A program made the position numbers and the translations under genes. Positions 46,054 to 55,225 of a stretch of DNA of 64,000 nt are shown one piece after another. The notes under the pieces were generated by a model. The model did no database searches. It was not told where the DNA came from and saw only the letters and a list, made by a program, of their open reading frames with translations. Location: assembly GCA_910584685.1 (NCBI GenBank), contig CAJUAO010000003.1:124001-188000 (forward strand), in the 5' to 3' direction. The first letter of the stretch is position 1. Each line of letters begins with the position of its first letter. The stretch comes from an uncultured Lachnospiraceae bacterium (GTDB taxonomy: Bacteria; Bacillota; Clostridia; Lachnospirales; Lachnospiraceae).

Positions 46054-46443
46054 TTAAACAATAACCTTTCCCGAGCCGGGATTTGTAATTGTTATAACTC
46101 CCTGTCCCAATGAACAGCTTAATACCGAATTATTGCAAAGGCACGGAGCTCCTCCCGACATAACCTTACCCTGTGTCATGCTCCATGTTCCCGCAGCCGT
46201 GGGTACGCATGGCTGGGGCGTCAATACTCCAAGGGCCGCGGCCGTGGCAGAGGCAACCTGAGGGTTTGCCATGGAGGTACACATGCCAAAGGGCGGTATA
46301 TTTACAAACGCATTTGTATCCTTAATGGTTGCCACAGGCTTCCCCTCCGCAAGCACCTTTGACTGTGACGTTACGTTAAGCATTGATGTTGATGTTCCAA
46401 AGGGACACATAAGAACTGCCCCCGTTACTACCTTTGTTCCCAT
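46054..46443 (-). CDS. PAAR-like tip protein (DUF4280)
   Basis: 129 residues. VTGAVLMCPFGTSTSMLNVT, IPPFGMCTSMANPQVA and GAPCLCNNSVLSC match the DUF4280/PAAR-like family, which has Cys and Pro-Phe-Gly motifs and caps the spike of some CIS and T6SS. It lies between the envelope module and the sheath rather than beside the spike gene. The ribosome site AAAGG is about 12 nt from the ATG, which is slightly far. Confidence 0.88.
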   Translation of the reverse strand: MGTKVVTGAVLMCPFGTSTSMLNVTSQSKVLAEGKPVATIKDTNAFVNIPPFGMCTSMANPQVASATAAALGVLTPQPCVPTAAGTWSMTQGKVMSGGAPCLCNNSVLSCSLGQGVITITNPGSGKVIV

Positions 46444-46461
46444 TTCGTTTCTTACCTTTCT

Positions 46462-48861
46462 TTAGTTTATTGCTTTATAAAGGGCTTCCAAGAGTCTTGA
46501 AATCTCCTCCTCCATATCCTTTGTAATTAAAATCCCATAATCTGCAGCGTCAATATATAGGGCGCTTACATTAAATTTTTCCTTCATGTATGCTTCCTTA
46601 AGATATATGTCCGACTGATACCTTGCATATGTGTCCATTTCCTCTATACCCTGATTAAAGCTTACCTGATTTTTAAAAACGGTATATGTGTAATATTTTG
46701 CTCCCCTTGCCAGCGTCACGCTTTTACTTTCATTGTAAAATACATATCTGTAATCGCTGCAGCCGGAAAATGTCTTAAGGGGAATAAATATATCTGCTTC
46801 GTTTTTTAATTTCAGGTAAACATATGGATTCCCCTCCGAATATAAAACCGATACAAGCCTTGACGCCCTTGTCCTTACTTCATCATTGCGTGTCTCCCTT
46901 CCATATCTGTATAACGCCGCACAAATACAGGCCTTCTCCATATCGCCGCAGTCTTCATATTTTGCTCCCGCTATTTGCTCAAGTATTGAAACCGCCGTAG
47001 CTTCGGACAAGCTGTCTTTAATAACCCCTGCATTGTCAGATATTATATTTTCAAGGGTTTCCTTTATTTCCTTTAAGGAGCTGTCCTTGTCTCCCTCTAA
47101 ATATATTTTTGCAAGCACGCTGTCATAAATATCCTCCATGGAGCTTAACGCCAGAGGCGTGTTTATTTCCATAAACGCCTCCATGGACTCTAAGCCTGCC
47201 ATTCCGTCAGAATACAGTCCGTCAGCTATTGCCTTTTGTATGCTTTCCTTTGCGCTTATAACAGCGTCTGCTGCCGTACCGGACTCAAGGGCCGCTCTTG
47301 CCTGCGCCTTATCGGCTTCTCCCGCCGTGTCGGAGCTTATTATCTCTGTAAGCCTTTGCTCCTCCTTTTCTATTTCATTATTTATTTCATCTATTTCAAG
47401 ACCGATTTTCTCTGCCTGTGTCAAATCATTTACGTCAAGGCTTGACTGACGCTTTATCTTAAGCTCCTCCTTTTTGCTTACAAGCTCTGAAAGCTTATAC
47501 GGCTCTGACGACAGCTCCTTTTTCATGTCAAGAATACTGTCATTAAGCGTCTTTATTGCTTCCTGTACATTTTTATTGTCCTCCTTCTCCATAAGCTCAT
47601 TAAGGCTTTCTGCCAGATTATCAATTAAGTCTGCCCCCTCTGCCTTACTCATTCCTGATACTGCCGTCCTTGCAAGATACTCTGTTTCAAATGCAGCGGC
47701 AGAAGCATCGCCGTCTTCTTCTGACATCTTCTTAAGAGCCTCGGGAATAAGAAGCTCCTCTATAAGCTTTGCTTCCCTTTGGGGATTATTTATTGTCCCG
47801 TTTTCTATATTTGTTATATCCTGTATATTTTCCATAAGGATGTCAATATCGCCTGCTGTCCCTGCAAGCTTTGCCGCCTGATTTACCATATCGTTCTTAA
47901 CCTTATCTATAGCGGTTGTCCCTTCCTTTAAAGCCTCCGCCTCACATTTTATAAGCTTTTTTTCTACCTCCTCCATGGCTGTGCCAACGGCGCTTACCAG
48001 ACCGTAATCTACAAAAAATCCATCGGTATCGTCAACATCTGTCTGTACATTATTTAAAAGCTCCGGCAGAATTTCATCATAAAGCTTCCGATACACCTGA
48101 AGCCTTCTTTCACTGTCCAAGCCCTCCATAACGGCTAGCGCCGTATCCTTTGTATCCTTATTTAAGGCTGACGCCTCCTCATAATATTCCTGAAATGCAG
48201 CTATCTTTTCGTCAGTATTATCCTGATTAAGCTCTGCCTTCAAATCCCGGCTTACTGCCGCCTCAATAAGCTCGATATTTCTTTTGTCCGTATTGGTTTT
48301 CTTTTTATTTTCATTAAGGGATTTGTGATATACTGCAATGGCGTCAAGCTCGGGAAGAGTATCAAGACTGTAGGGATTAATTATGTCAAATATACACACC
48401 GTCTCTCCTGTCATAAGGTCATATGTAATTCCGTCGGATTTTGTGTGATACCTTACGTTAAGCTCTTTATTTAAAGGCATCTCCATGGCTTTTCCTTCCT
48501 CCATAATATCCGAAATATTCGATGCGTCTGATATCTCAAACCACTTTCCGTCTGCCAGCTCTGACTTATAGTACATTTTATTCTGGCTGTAGGTTTGGGC
48601 TGATTCCATGGCTATATCATACAGTGAATCATTTAACGCGCTTATATGAATCAGATGTGTCCCGATAATCAATGTAGAATTTTCAATTTCCTCCCAGCTT
48701 ATATCCGCATATGCTTCCTCATCCTTATTAATAACCGCAGACGCTACAGTTCCCAGTATAATCACCGCTGCCATCAGGATGCAGGCTATGGGCGCCATTA
48801 TTTTTCTTCCTGAAATTTGTTTTTTTATTGAAGCCTTTTTTCTATTCCTGAATTTTTCCAT
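46462..48861 (-). CDS. Long single-pass membrane protein of the CIS envelope module
   Basis: 799 residues, no family recognised. A basic N-terminus (FRNRKKASIKKQ) and one membrane span at ~22-44 put the rest outside. Residues ~180-640 are almost entirely acidic helix with coiled-coil stretches. The end (~660-760: NPYVYLKLKNEADIFIPLKTF, SKSVTLARG) has a beta pattern reminiscent of the Cu-amine-oxidase N-like domains of Firmicute surface proteins, a weak resemblance. It overlaps the TolC-like gene by 20 bp. Inference: an extracytoplasmic scaffold or wall-spanning sleeve of the injection system. Confidence 0.7.
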   Translation of the reverse strand: MEKFRNRKKASIKKQISGRKIMAPIACILMAAVIILGTVASAVINKDEEAYADISWEEIENSTLIIGTHLIHISALNDSLYDIAMESAQTYSQNKMYYKSELADGKWFEISDASNISDIMEEGKAMEMPLNKELNVRYHTKSDGITYDLMTGETVCIFDIINPYSLDTLPELDAIAVYHKSLNENKKKTNTDKRNIELIEAAVSRDLKAELNQDNTDEKIAAFQEYYEEASALNKDTKDTALAVMEGLDSERRLQVYRKLYDEILPELLNNVQTDVDDTDGFFVDYGLVSAVGTAMEEVEKKLIKCEAEALKEGTTAIDKVKNDMVNQAAKLAGTAGDIDILMENIQDITNIENGTINNPQREAKLIEELLIPEALKKMSEEDGDASAAAFETEYLARTAVSGMSKAEGADLIDNLAESLNELMEKEDNKNVQEAIKTLNDSILDMKKELSSEPYKLSELVSKKEELKIKRQSSLDVNDLTQAEKIGLEIDEINNEIEKEEQRLTEIISSDTAGEADKAQARAALESGTAADAVISAKESIQKAIADGLYSDGMAGLESMEAFMEINTPLALSSMEDIYDSVLAKIYLEGDKDSSLKEIKETLENIISDNAGVIKDSLSEATAVSILEQIAGAKYEDCGDMEKACICAALYRYGRETRNDEVRTRASRLVSVLYSEGNPYVYLKLKNEADIFIPLKTFSGCSDYRYVFYNESKSVTLARGAKYYTYTVFKNQVSFNQGIEEMDTYARYQSDIYLKEAYMKEKFNVSALYIDAADYGILITKDMEEEISRLLEALYKAIN

Positions 48862-50878
48862 ATATGCACATATCCTCTTTATTTATATACCCGCTCATAA
48901 GCTTTTCCATGTCCCCGCCATAAAGCTCCACCGTTACCTGTGACAAATCGTCTATAAGGATTGAAAGATATTTAAGCTCCTCCTCTACAGAAACAGGAGT
49001 GTTTGAAAGTATGCTTTTTCCGTCCTTAACCAGCTTATAATATTTGATTTCCTCTTCGTCTGAGATATTTAACTTAAGACTTACCATGCCTGTTGTCTTG
49101 TTTTCACTATAGCTTACGGCTCCTACCTTTTTTTCCGTTTCCTCCTGCCTTTTCGCAACCTCTATAGGAAGCCTGCCCTTATATTCCGATACGTTTATTA
49201 CGGCGTCCGAGACAAACTGCCCGTCCTCATACAGCCTTAGGAACACCTTTCTTCCGTTGTTTATTGTTAATGTAAGATGTCTCAGCATTTCACCCACGGG
49301 AGTTCTCTCTCCTATCAGAGTATCCTCCACCCATAATTCAAACTGATTTACTGAAGCCTTGCAATCCTCCGGAATATACACTCCTATCTCAAATGCGTTT
49401 TCCTCAACTATAGTATTTATATAATAATATGCCCCGTCAGACATATCCTCCGTGACAAAGCTCCCGCCGCTTCCTCCCGTGTTAATTCCAAGCTCCTGCT
49501 CATTAAGTATTTCCGTAATAGTCCCGCAGGTAAGTCTGTCATATGAATATAATATCTGGGTATAATTCTTAAGAGCCTCCAGCTTTTCAAGCTCCATATT
49601 CTCATATTCCGTCTTTAAGTCCCTGTATTCTGAATATGGAAGCTCTCCTGCTTTATTCTTAAGCCTGCCCTTCTCCATGGCTTCATAGGACTTTTTCACC
49701 TGACGCTCTACCGACTCATATGCGTTTCTTGCAGTTATCATATTTTCATATGTTAAATCTACCTGCTTTCTTATATCCTTTTCAGTCTGTCTCTGCTCCT
49801 TTGACGCCTCCTCATATTCAAGCACCGACGTATACAGGGCGTATGGGTCATCCTCCACGTACCTTACTCCATCTATAGCGCCCTTAAACCATTCCTTTGG
49901 AATCCTTATAAACAATATTTTTATGCTTCCCTGCCAAGGCTTATCTATAGCTGTAAGAAACCTGCCGTAATAAAGCTTAAACTCTGCCGAATCTATTTCT
50001 GCTCCGCTTTTTGCCATGGCCACATATGAGGAAATATAGCTCATCTTACTGCCGTACTGACTCTCCATAAGGCTGTAATTTGTGTTAAGGGCAGTAAGCG
50101 CAAGGCTTGTATTCAGCTTAGCGTCATAATAAAGCTGGCTTTTTTTTAGAGTTTCCTCCTCTATATATGAAAGCCGTTCCCTGCTTATATCAGCCTCCCT
50201 GTATGGATTTTCAAACGCATACCCCCTTGTCACATCTATGGAAATTAAATCTGACAGCTCCTTTTTACTGTTTTCAAGCTCTCTTTCCTTAAGGGCAATT
50301 TCCGAATTCAGCCCCTCTATGGAGCTTTCAATCAAGTCAACATCCTCCTTAAGGGCTTCCCCAACAGCAAGCCTTGCCTTATTTTTCTTTAAATCCTCCT
50401 CAAGCACCGACAGCTGCTTCCTTTTATAGGCTATAATCTCCTGATATGTATAAATATCAACATAAAGATTAGATACCTCCTCCCGCACGCTGTATTTTAT
50501 ATCTGACAGCTTATGGTTAAGAGATGAAATCTCTGACTGTATCTGCAGGGGCTTATATGTAAATTCATACTCATCCGCTAAATCTGCATTTTCAGGAAAC
50601 TTAAAGGAAAGTAATGGCGTCCATCTGAAGGTAGCCATGTTTTTCTTTTTCAGCGCGATAGATTTTACAGCCTCCTCATACTCTGCCTGCTTTAAAAATA
50701 TTTTGCTTCTTGTGGTTTTGTATTCCCTGCTTACGCCTGTGGCAAGGGCAACTGCCTGGGATAATGTAAGGGTTTTCCCTTCAGCCCCCTCTGAGCTTAT
50801 CAAAAATACATTGCTTATTGGCTGCATTACCATAAGAAGTACAAAAATACTGCACCATAATGTTTTTCTTTTATTCAT
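48842..50878 (-). CDS. Secreted TolC-like helical protein of the CIS envelope module
   Basis: 678 residues. A cleavable or anchoring signal (~7-25, WCSIFVLLMVMQPISNVF) is followed by the TolC/outer-membrane-efflux layout: LTLSQAVALATG, two long helical hairpins (~45-215 and ~250-450) and YTQILYSYDRLTCG near the end of the second repeat. An extra C-terminal beta region (~480-678) follows. TolC folds normally span an outer membrane, so in a Gram-positive its role must differ. The ATG at 50878 fits AGGGAGG better than an upstream ATG at 50896. It overlaps both neighbours, indicating tight coupling within the operon. Confidence 0.75.
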   Translation of the reverse strand: MNKRKTLWCSIFVLLMVMQPISNVFLISSEGAEGKTLTLSQAVALATGVSREYKTTRSKIFLKQAEYEEAVKSIALKKKNMATFRWTPLLSFKFPENADLADEYEFTYKPLQIQSEISSLNHKLSDIKYSVREEVSNLYVDIYTYQEIIAYKRKQLSVLEEDLKKNKARLAVGEALKEDVDLIESSIEGLNSEIALKERELENSKKELSDLISIDVTRGYAFENPYREADISRERLSYIEEETLKKSQLYYDAKLNTSLALTALNTNYSLMESQYGSKMSYISSYVAMAKSGAEIDSAEFKLYYGRFLTAIDKPWQGSIKILFIRIPKEWFKGAIDGVRYVEDDPYALYTSVLEYEEASKEQRQTEKDIRKQVDLTYENMITARNAYESVERQVKKSYEAMEKGRLKNKAGELPYSEYRDLKTEYENMELEKLEALKNYTQILYSYDRLTCGTITEILNEQELGINTGGSGGSFVTEDMSDGAYYYINTIVEENAFEIGVYIPEDCKASVNQFELWVEDTLIGERTPVGEMLRHLTLTINNGRKVFLRLYEDGQFVSDAVINVSEYKGRLPIEVAKRQEETEKKVGAVSYSENKTTGMVSLKLNISDEEEIKYYKLVKDGKSILSNTPVSVEEELKYLSILIDDLSQVTVELYGGDMEKLMSGYINKEDMCIYGKIQE

Positions 50879-51950
50879 TGCCTCCCTTTCCTTCATCCTG
50901 AAGCTGTTCTATTGAGTACATTATAAATTTCCCGTCTGACGACTGGCTGTAGAAGGTATATTGAAGCTTTTCCAACTGAAAGCTGTATATATATAGCAGC
51001 TTATCCTTATCATAGCCCGTTATCTCCATGGCGTCGTCAAATACGGCATTTACCTCTAAGCCTGACAATGATGACAATACTACAGCCTCCTCCGCGCTTA
51101 TATTTACATTGCCTTCATATACTATATCCCCCGCTATTTCCTTTACTTCGTCTATACCGGAGGCGTTTTTACCTCCTATATTGCAGCTTTCACTTTTTAC
51201 AAATATTTTATCTATAAGGACCTTATCGTCAAGGCCTGTACCTGATATGCTTCCGCTGTACATTGCGCCAATATCCTTCATGTCTCCTATAAAATATTCC
51301 GTGTCATAATATATATCACGCTTTCCCATGTATATTTTTGACGCTTCCTCCGTTGTCTTTCCAAGAAAATCCTTGTACACAATTTCCCCGTTTATGAAAT
51401 TACCCTCATATACAGGATTGCTGCTGTCATCAAACAGGGCGCCCTTTCCGTTCCGTTTTCCCCTGCTGAACATTCCCTGGTATATTACCGTCCCTCCCGT
51501 TCCGTACTCGCTTCCCTCTCCCTCATATAAGTTATGCTTAAACTCTCCCTCGTACAGAATTTCCTCATTTTCACCGTACAGCCTGCCTGTGCCGCTGTAT
51601 TCATTGTCTTCAAATTCCCCCGAATATATAGTGTTCCCCTTTTGTCCATACAGGGTTCCTTCACCGGATACCTTTCCGTAATGCACCCTGCCCTTATATG
51701 CAATATATCCTTCCTCTGCCCTTATTTCTACATTTCCGGAAATAAAATTAAGAAAAATAGAGTCATAATTATATGTTCCGCTTGATACATTCCTTTGTAC
51801 GGAGGCTCTTAAATTTACGACCACAATAAAGCTTACCACACACGCTATTGCTCCAAGCACTCCCAAAAGACGGCTGCTTATCTTCCATTTCCACACTTTT
51901 GTATACTCCCCTTCTGATTTTGGATAAATAATTTTATATTTTTCTTCCAT
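50871..51950 (-). CDS. MORN-repeat membrane protein of the CIS envelope module
   Basis: 359 residues. A cytosolic start of ~25 residues and one membrane span (~27-46, LLGVLGAIACVVSFIVVV) precede five to six MORN-like repeats (~75-195), e.g. YKGRVHYGKVSGEGTLYG, YSGEFEDNEYSGTGRLYG and YEGEFKHNLYEGEGSEYG. A C-terminal alpha/beta domain of unknown type follows. MORN repeats form elongated beta-hairpin rods used as scaffolds. Lying between the TolC-like and the C-terminal-anchor genes, it probably joins the envelope assembly (inference). AAAGGAG site present. Confidence 0.82.
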   Translation of the reverse strand: MEEKYKIIYPKSEGEYTKVWKWKISSRLLGVLGAIACVVSFIVVVNLRASVQRNVSSGTYNYDSIFLNFISGNVEIRAEEGYIAYKGRVHYGKVSGEGTLYGQKGNTIYSGEFEDNEYSGTGRLYGENEEILYEGEFKHNLYEGEGSEYGTGGTVIYQGMFSRGKRNGKGALFDDSSNPVYEGNFINGEIVYKDFLGKTTEEASKIYMGKRDIYYDTEYFIGDMKDIGAMYSGSISGTGLDDKVLIDKIFVKSESCNIGGKNASGIDEVKEIAGDIVYEGNVNISAEEAVVLSSLSGLEVNAVFDDAMEITGYDKDKLLYIYSFQLEKLQYTFYSQSSDGKFIMYSIEQLQDEGKGGNE

Positions 51951-51982
51951 ATACGATATACTCCTTTTCTTTGCTGCGGTTT

Positions 51983-52801
51983 CTACGGCTTTGCCAGATT
52001 TTCCGTTCCTATAATGTCAAACGAACTTCCAATTTCAAATACATTTGCTAAATATATTATTCCTGCTATACATAAAGCTACCACCCCTGCAATAAGAAAT
52101 CCTTTTAATATAACATATATATACTTATCTATAAATTCCCTTAATTCTTCAAATCTTCTGGGAGCTCTTCCCAAAAGCTTCATGTTTTTTATATCCTGAA
52201 AAACATCATTATAATCTTCATATCCCCCATTACTGTTTTTTGCTTTTAAAAGAGTCACGCACATAAAATCCGCATATTTTTCATCCCCTACCAGTTCTTC
52301 AATAAGGTATCCGCATTCCCTTGCGCATTCCTTCTCGGTAATATTCTCGTCAAGCTCTGTTAAATCTAAGTCATATGTAAAATATACCCTTCCGTCCTCC
52401 TCAAGATTCAGCTTTCTCTCCTTTATCATAAGATACTTAATTGCTTCGGGAAGGTCTGTTATCATAACCCTTCTCATTGCTTCCCTGCATATGTCTACTA
52501 TCTCGTTAAAGCTGTCTGCCATGGTAAAAACATAGTCCACGATTCCTCTTTTTTTCCTGTATGGCGAGCGAATACAATAGCTGTCCCCGACAGAAAAGGG
52601 CTTAAAATCCCTTCTGTCAAATTTACTTAGAATATTTGCAAGCTTTTTTGACGTTTCAGCATCCTTTACCTTAAGAATTACATATTTATTTTCCTCCTCA
52701 TCGTCACTCCAAACCTTGCCTGCAGTCATAACATCGTTTACCTTTCCTTCAAGCAGGCAGCCTGTCTCTCTTATTAGTTCATCATATACCATATATTCCA
52801 T
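51983..52801 (-). CDS. C-terminally anchored cytosolic protein of the CIS envelope module
   Basis: 272 residues, unrecognised. A ~220-residue soluble acidic alpha/beta domain precedes one membrane span (~231-253, GFLIAGVVALCIAGIIYLA) and a short tail. With the N-terminus inside, the soluble domain would face the cytosol. The arrangement loosely recalls T6SS or T7SS linker proteins but no homology is visible. It could dock the baseplate to the membrane (inference). GAGG precedes the ATG at 52801. Confidence 0.65.
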   Translation of the reverse strand: MEYMVYDELIRETGCLLEGKVNDVMTAGKVWSDDEEENKYVILKVKDAETSKKLANILSKFDRRDFKPFSVGDSYCIRSPYRKKRGIVDYVFTMADSFNEIVDICREAMRRVMITDLPEAIKYLMIKERKLNLEEDGRVYFTYDLDLTELDENITEKECARECGYLIEELVGDEKYADFMCVTLLKAKNSNGGYEDYNDVFQDIKNMKLLGRAPRRFEELREFIDKYIYVILKGFLIAGVVALCIAGIIYLANVFEIGSSFDIIGTENLAKP

Positions 52802-52846
52802 AGTTCTACCTCTTTTTCTTTTCTTAAAATTCTCCGCCGTTTTTAA

Positions 52847-54649
52847 TTATTTTCTTACTACTGCATAGCAGAATGTGCTTATAACCGGCTTATTTGTACA
52901 ATATACATTTATTTCATATACGCCTTCTCCTGCAGGCGCAGTATATACTCCGTTTTCCGTAACCTCTCCTCCTCCATATTCATTTACCCCGTATGTGACG
53001 GGACAGGGCTCCATATCCGTAAATCTTACATGAAGATAAGCGCTTTCCTTTGGCTTCATTATTAATGTAGGCTTTTCCATAGATATATATCCCACTTTTC
53101 CCTGTACCATGCCTTTAGGCTTCTCCCTGGCAGTTTCTGCCTCCGGTCTTCTTACGGCTACCCAGCGGCATTTTAAAATCATATTATTATAATCCCTTAA
53201 AAATCTTATTCCCGCCTGAAAGGTTCCTCTGTCCCTGTACAGCTTTACCGCTGTCTCTGCCACAGGCATATTTAATTTCCTATGTGTTAAGGCTTTATCA
53301 TTATGATTTTTCTCCTTAAAAATATCACTGTCCCCAAATATTGTTATATTTCGTGACAAATCTCCTCCGCCCTCCTCGCATGCATCAAAGCCAAGCTGAA
53401 TATACATAGTTTCATCCCCGCTTCCGCATACAATTTCATCGCTGTAAAATGTCTCTCCCTTTTTAGCCCCCTTTCCTAAAGGAATCTCAAAGGCTCCCTC
53501 CCGGTATATTTTTTCCTCTGTATTATCATGCCTTTTGAAATCCGTATCTGCTTTTTTTCCAACCTTTGCATTCCTGTCCTCCTTATGGTTAAAATAATCT
53601 AAAAATTCTCCTCTCAATGCCCCGTCGGCAGGCGCTTCTATATATTTCTTTACTGATTTTTCTTCTATTCCCAAAATCATATAGCCCTGTTCTGTTTTCT
53701 TAAAATTAATTCCTGCAAGACGTACATACTCGCTTCCTGATACCATTGTCCTCATTTCAAGATTAGTCTTTCCCATAATGCTGTCAACAAGCCTTATGGG
53801 CGACACGTTATCTATTGCTATATCAAGTACAAGATTTTCCGTTATATCCACCGGAATTTTATCTGCATACGCCTTTGCTGTTCCCGGCTGTAGTATAATC
53901 TTTGTATCCTCCGGTTTACAGGCTGCTGCCTTTACCCATAGCTCCTTTTTTATTACCTCCCCCCTCTTAATTCCCTCATCCCTCATCTCCAGAAAATATT
54001 CATTTTTTCCCTCCTCCGTTATAAGGGACGGCATTTGAAACGTACCGGAAAAGCTGAATTTCACATCCTTGTCAGACTTCTTTTTCAGTATAAAGCATAC
54101 CTTAACATATTTATCTAAACACACCGTTGCCGGCATTACAATTTTCATATTATACTCATCATTATCAACAATCTCCCCCTCCGTAAGAAACTCCGACTCT
54201 ATATTAAAATCCTCCGCCATATCGTTTTCATCTATAAGAATAAATCTGTAGCCCTCGCTAATGTGATTACATTCAAGCTTTTCCTCTCCCTGCCTCACTG
54301 CATACACGGGATTTATATTTTCCTCGTCATATGCAACGCACAGATAGGCTTTGTCGCTTACAATATTTTCAAAGCCGTCTATAGCCGACAGTTTTCTTAT
54401 TTCAGCCTGTGGAATAATAATTTCCCTTCCCCAGGAATCAATAAACGCGCCGCTTTCTATCATTACGGACAAATCGTCAAGATTATATACGCTGCCTCCC
54501 CATACAATTCCGTTTCCAAACATTACGCGGTTTATAAATCTCCGCTTGTGGTTCACATATTCCTGTTCTATCTGAAAATCTGCAGATGTAAGCATTTTTC
54601 CGCTGTAATATCTGTTTCTTTCAAACGAAAACTTCTGATTGCTTTTCAA
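52847..54649 (-). CDS. eCIS-conserved RNRYYSGK-motif structural protein
   Basis: 600 residues. It opens FERNRYYSGKMLTSADFQIE, then RRFINRVMFGNGIVWG, the signature of a large eCIS-associated family (usually R-N-R-Y-F-x-G-K-L-L). That family is often listed near the ATPase and baseplate genes and its function is poorly known. The C-terminal ~80 residues look like an Ig-like beta sandwich (EPCPVTYGVNEYGGGEVTENG). The start codon is TTG, eight bases after AGGAGG. It is four bases before the DUF4255 gene in the same operon. Confidence 0.8.
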   Translation of the reverse strand: MKSNQKFSFERNRYYSGKMLTSADFQIEQEYVNHKRRFINRVMFGNGIVWGGSVYNLDDLSVMIESGAFIDSWGREIIIPQAEIRKLSAIDGFENIVSDKAYLCVAYDEENINPVYAVRQGEEKLECNHISEGYRFILIDENDMAEDFNIESEFLTEGEIVDNDEYNMKIVMPATVCLDKYVKVCFILKKKSDKDVKFSFSGTFQMPSLITEEGKNEYFLEMRDEGIKRGEVIKKELWVKAAACKPEDTKIILQPGTAKAYADKIPVDITENLVLDIAIDNVSPIRLVDSIMGKTNLEMRTMVSGSEYVRLAGINFKKTEQGYMILGIEEKSVKKYIEAPADGALRGEFLDYFNHKEDRNAKVGKKADTDFKRHDNTEEKIYREGAFEIPLGKGAKKGETFYSDEIVCGSGDETMYIQLGFDACEEGGGDLSRNITIFGDSDIFKEKNHNDKALTHRKLNMPVAETAVKLYRDRGTFQAGIRFLRDYNNMILKCRWVAVRRPEAETAREKPKGMVQGKVGYISMEKPTLIMKPKESAYLHVRFTDMEPCPVTYGVNEYGGGEVTENGVYTAPAGEGVYEINVYCTNKPVISTFCYAVVRK

Positions 54650-54652
54650 ATT

Positions 54653-55225
54653 CTATTCCTCCTGTATATTTTGCTTTCCTCCTACAACACGTATATCCAC
54701 GCTTGTAACCCGTGTTACCTTTTGTATTCTCTCTGAATCTATGGTTACAGGCGACACCTTATAAAAAACAGACAGCTTATATGGCATACCTGCAAAACTC
54801 CATATTTTTGTTTTCTCCTCCATACTCATTTTCATAAGTTCTATCTTGGCGGGTATATTTCCCTCCTCTCTCATAATAATGGAATTATCATGAAAATATC
54901 TTATAATTTTTCCAAGTATCATTTCCTCCCTAAGTGACCTGAACAAAATATCTCCTTCAGCATATGCAGTTATCATATAGTATAGATTTAAGTATACAGG
55001 CGGAAACCTCATAGTGCTTAAATCCCTTGCGCTCATCTGATTAGCCTTTATTTCATCGCTCTCTCTTATATCATACAAAAATATTCCAACCATAAGGCTG
55101 TCCCTTTCATTTGGAGCTGCAAATCCTATATATTCCTCTGAGGGTATAAGCTCCGGAACAAGCTCCTTATGCATTAGCTCTGCTATTTTTTTACTGATAC
55201 TGCTTATTGCCGTATATGAAGCCAT
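54653..55225 (-). CDS. DUF4255 tail terminator (Afp16/Pvc16-type)
   Basis: 190 residues. ISSISKKIAELMHKELVP, then VGIFLYDIRESDEIKANQM and FPPVYLNLYYMITAYAEGDILFRSLREEMILG, match the DUF4255 N-terminal domain of Pvc16/Afp16, which caps the distal end of tube and sheath and fixes particle length. It overlaps the 3' end of the ATPase gene by 35 bp. Confident by pattern and by position. Confidence 0.9.
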   Translation of the reverse strand: MASYTAISSISKKIAELMHKELVPELIPSEEYIGFAAPNERDSLMVGIFLYDIRESDEIKANQMSARDLSTMRFPPVYLNLYYMITAYAEGDILFRSLREEMILGKIIRYFHDNSIIMREEGNIPAKIELMKMSMEEKTKIWSFAGMPYKLSVFYKVSPVTIDSERIQKVTRVTSVDIRVVGGKQNIQEE

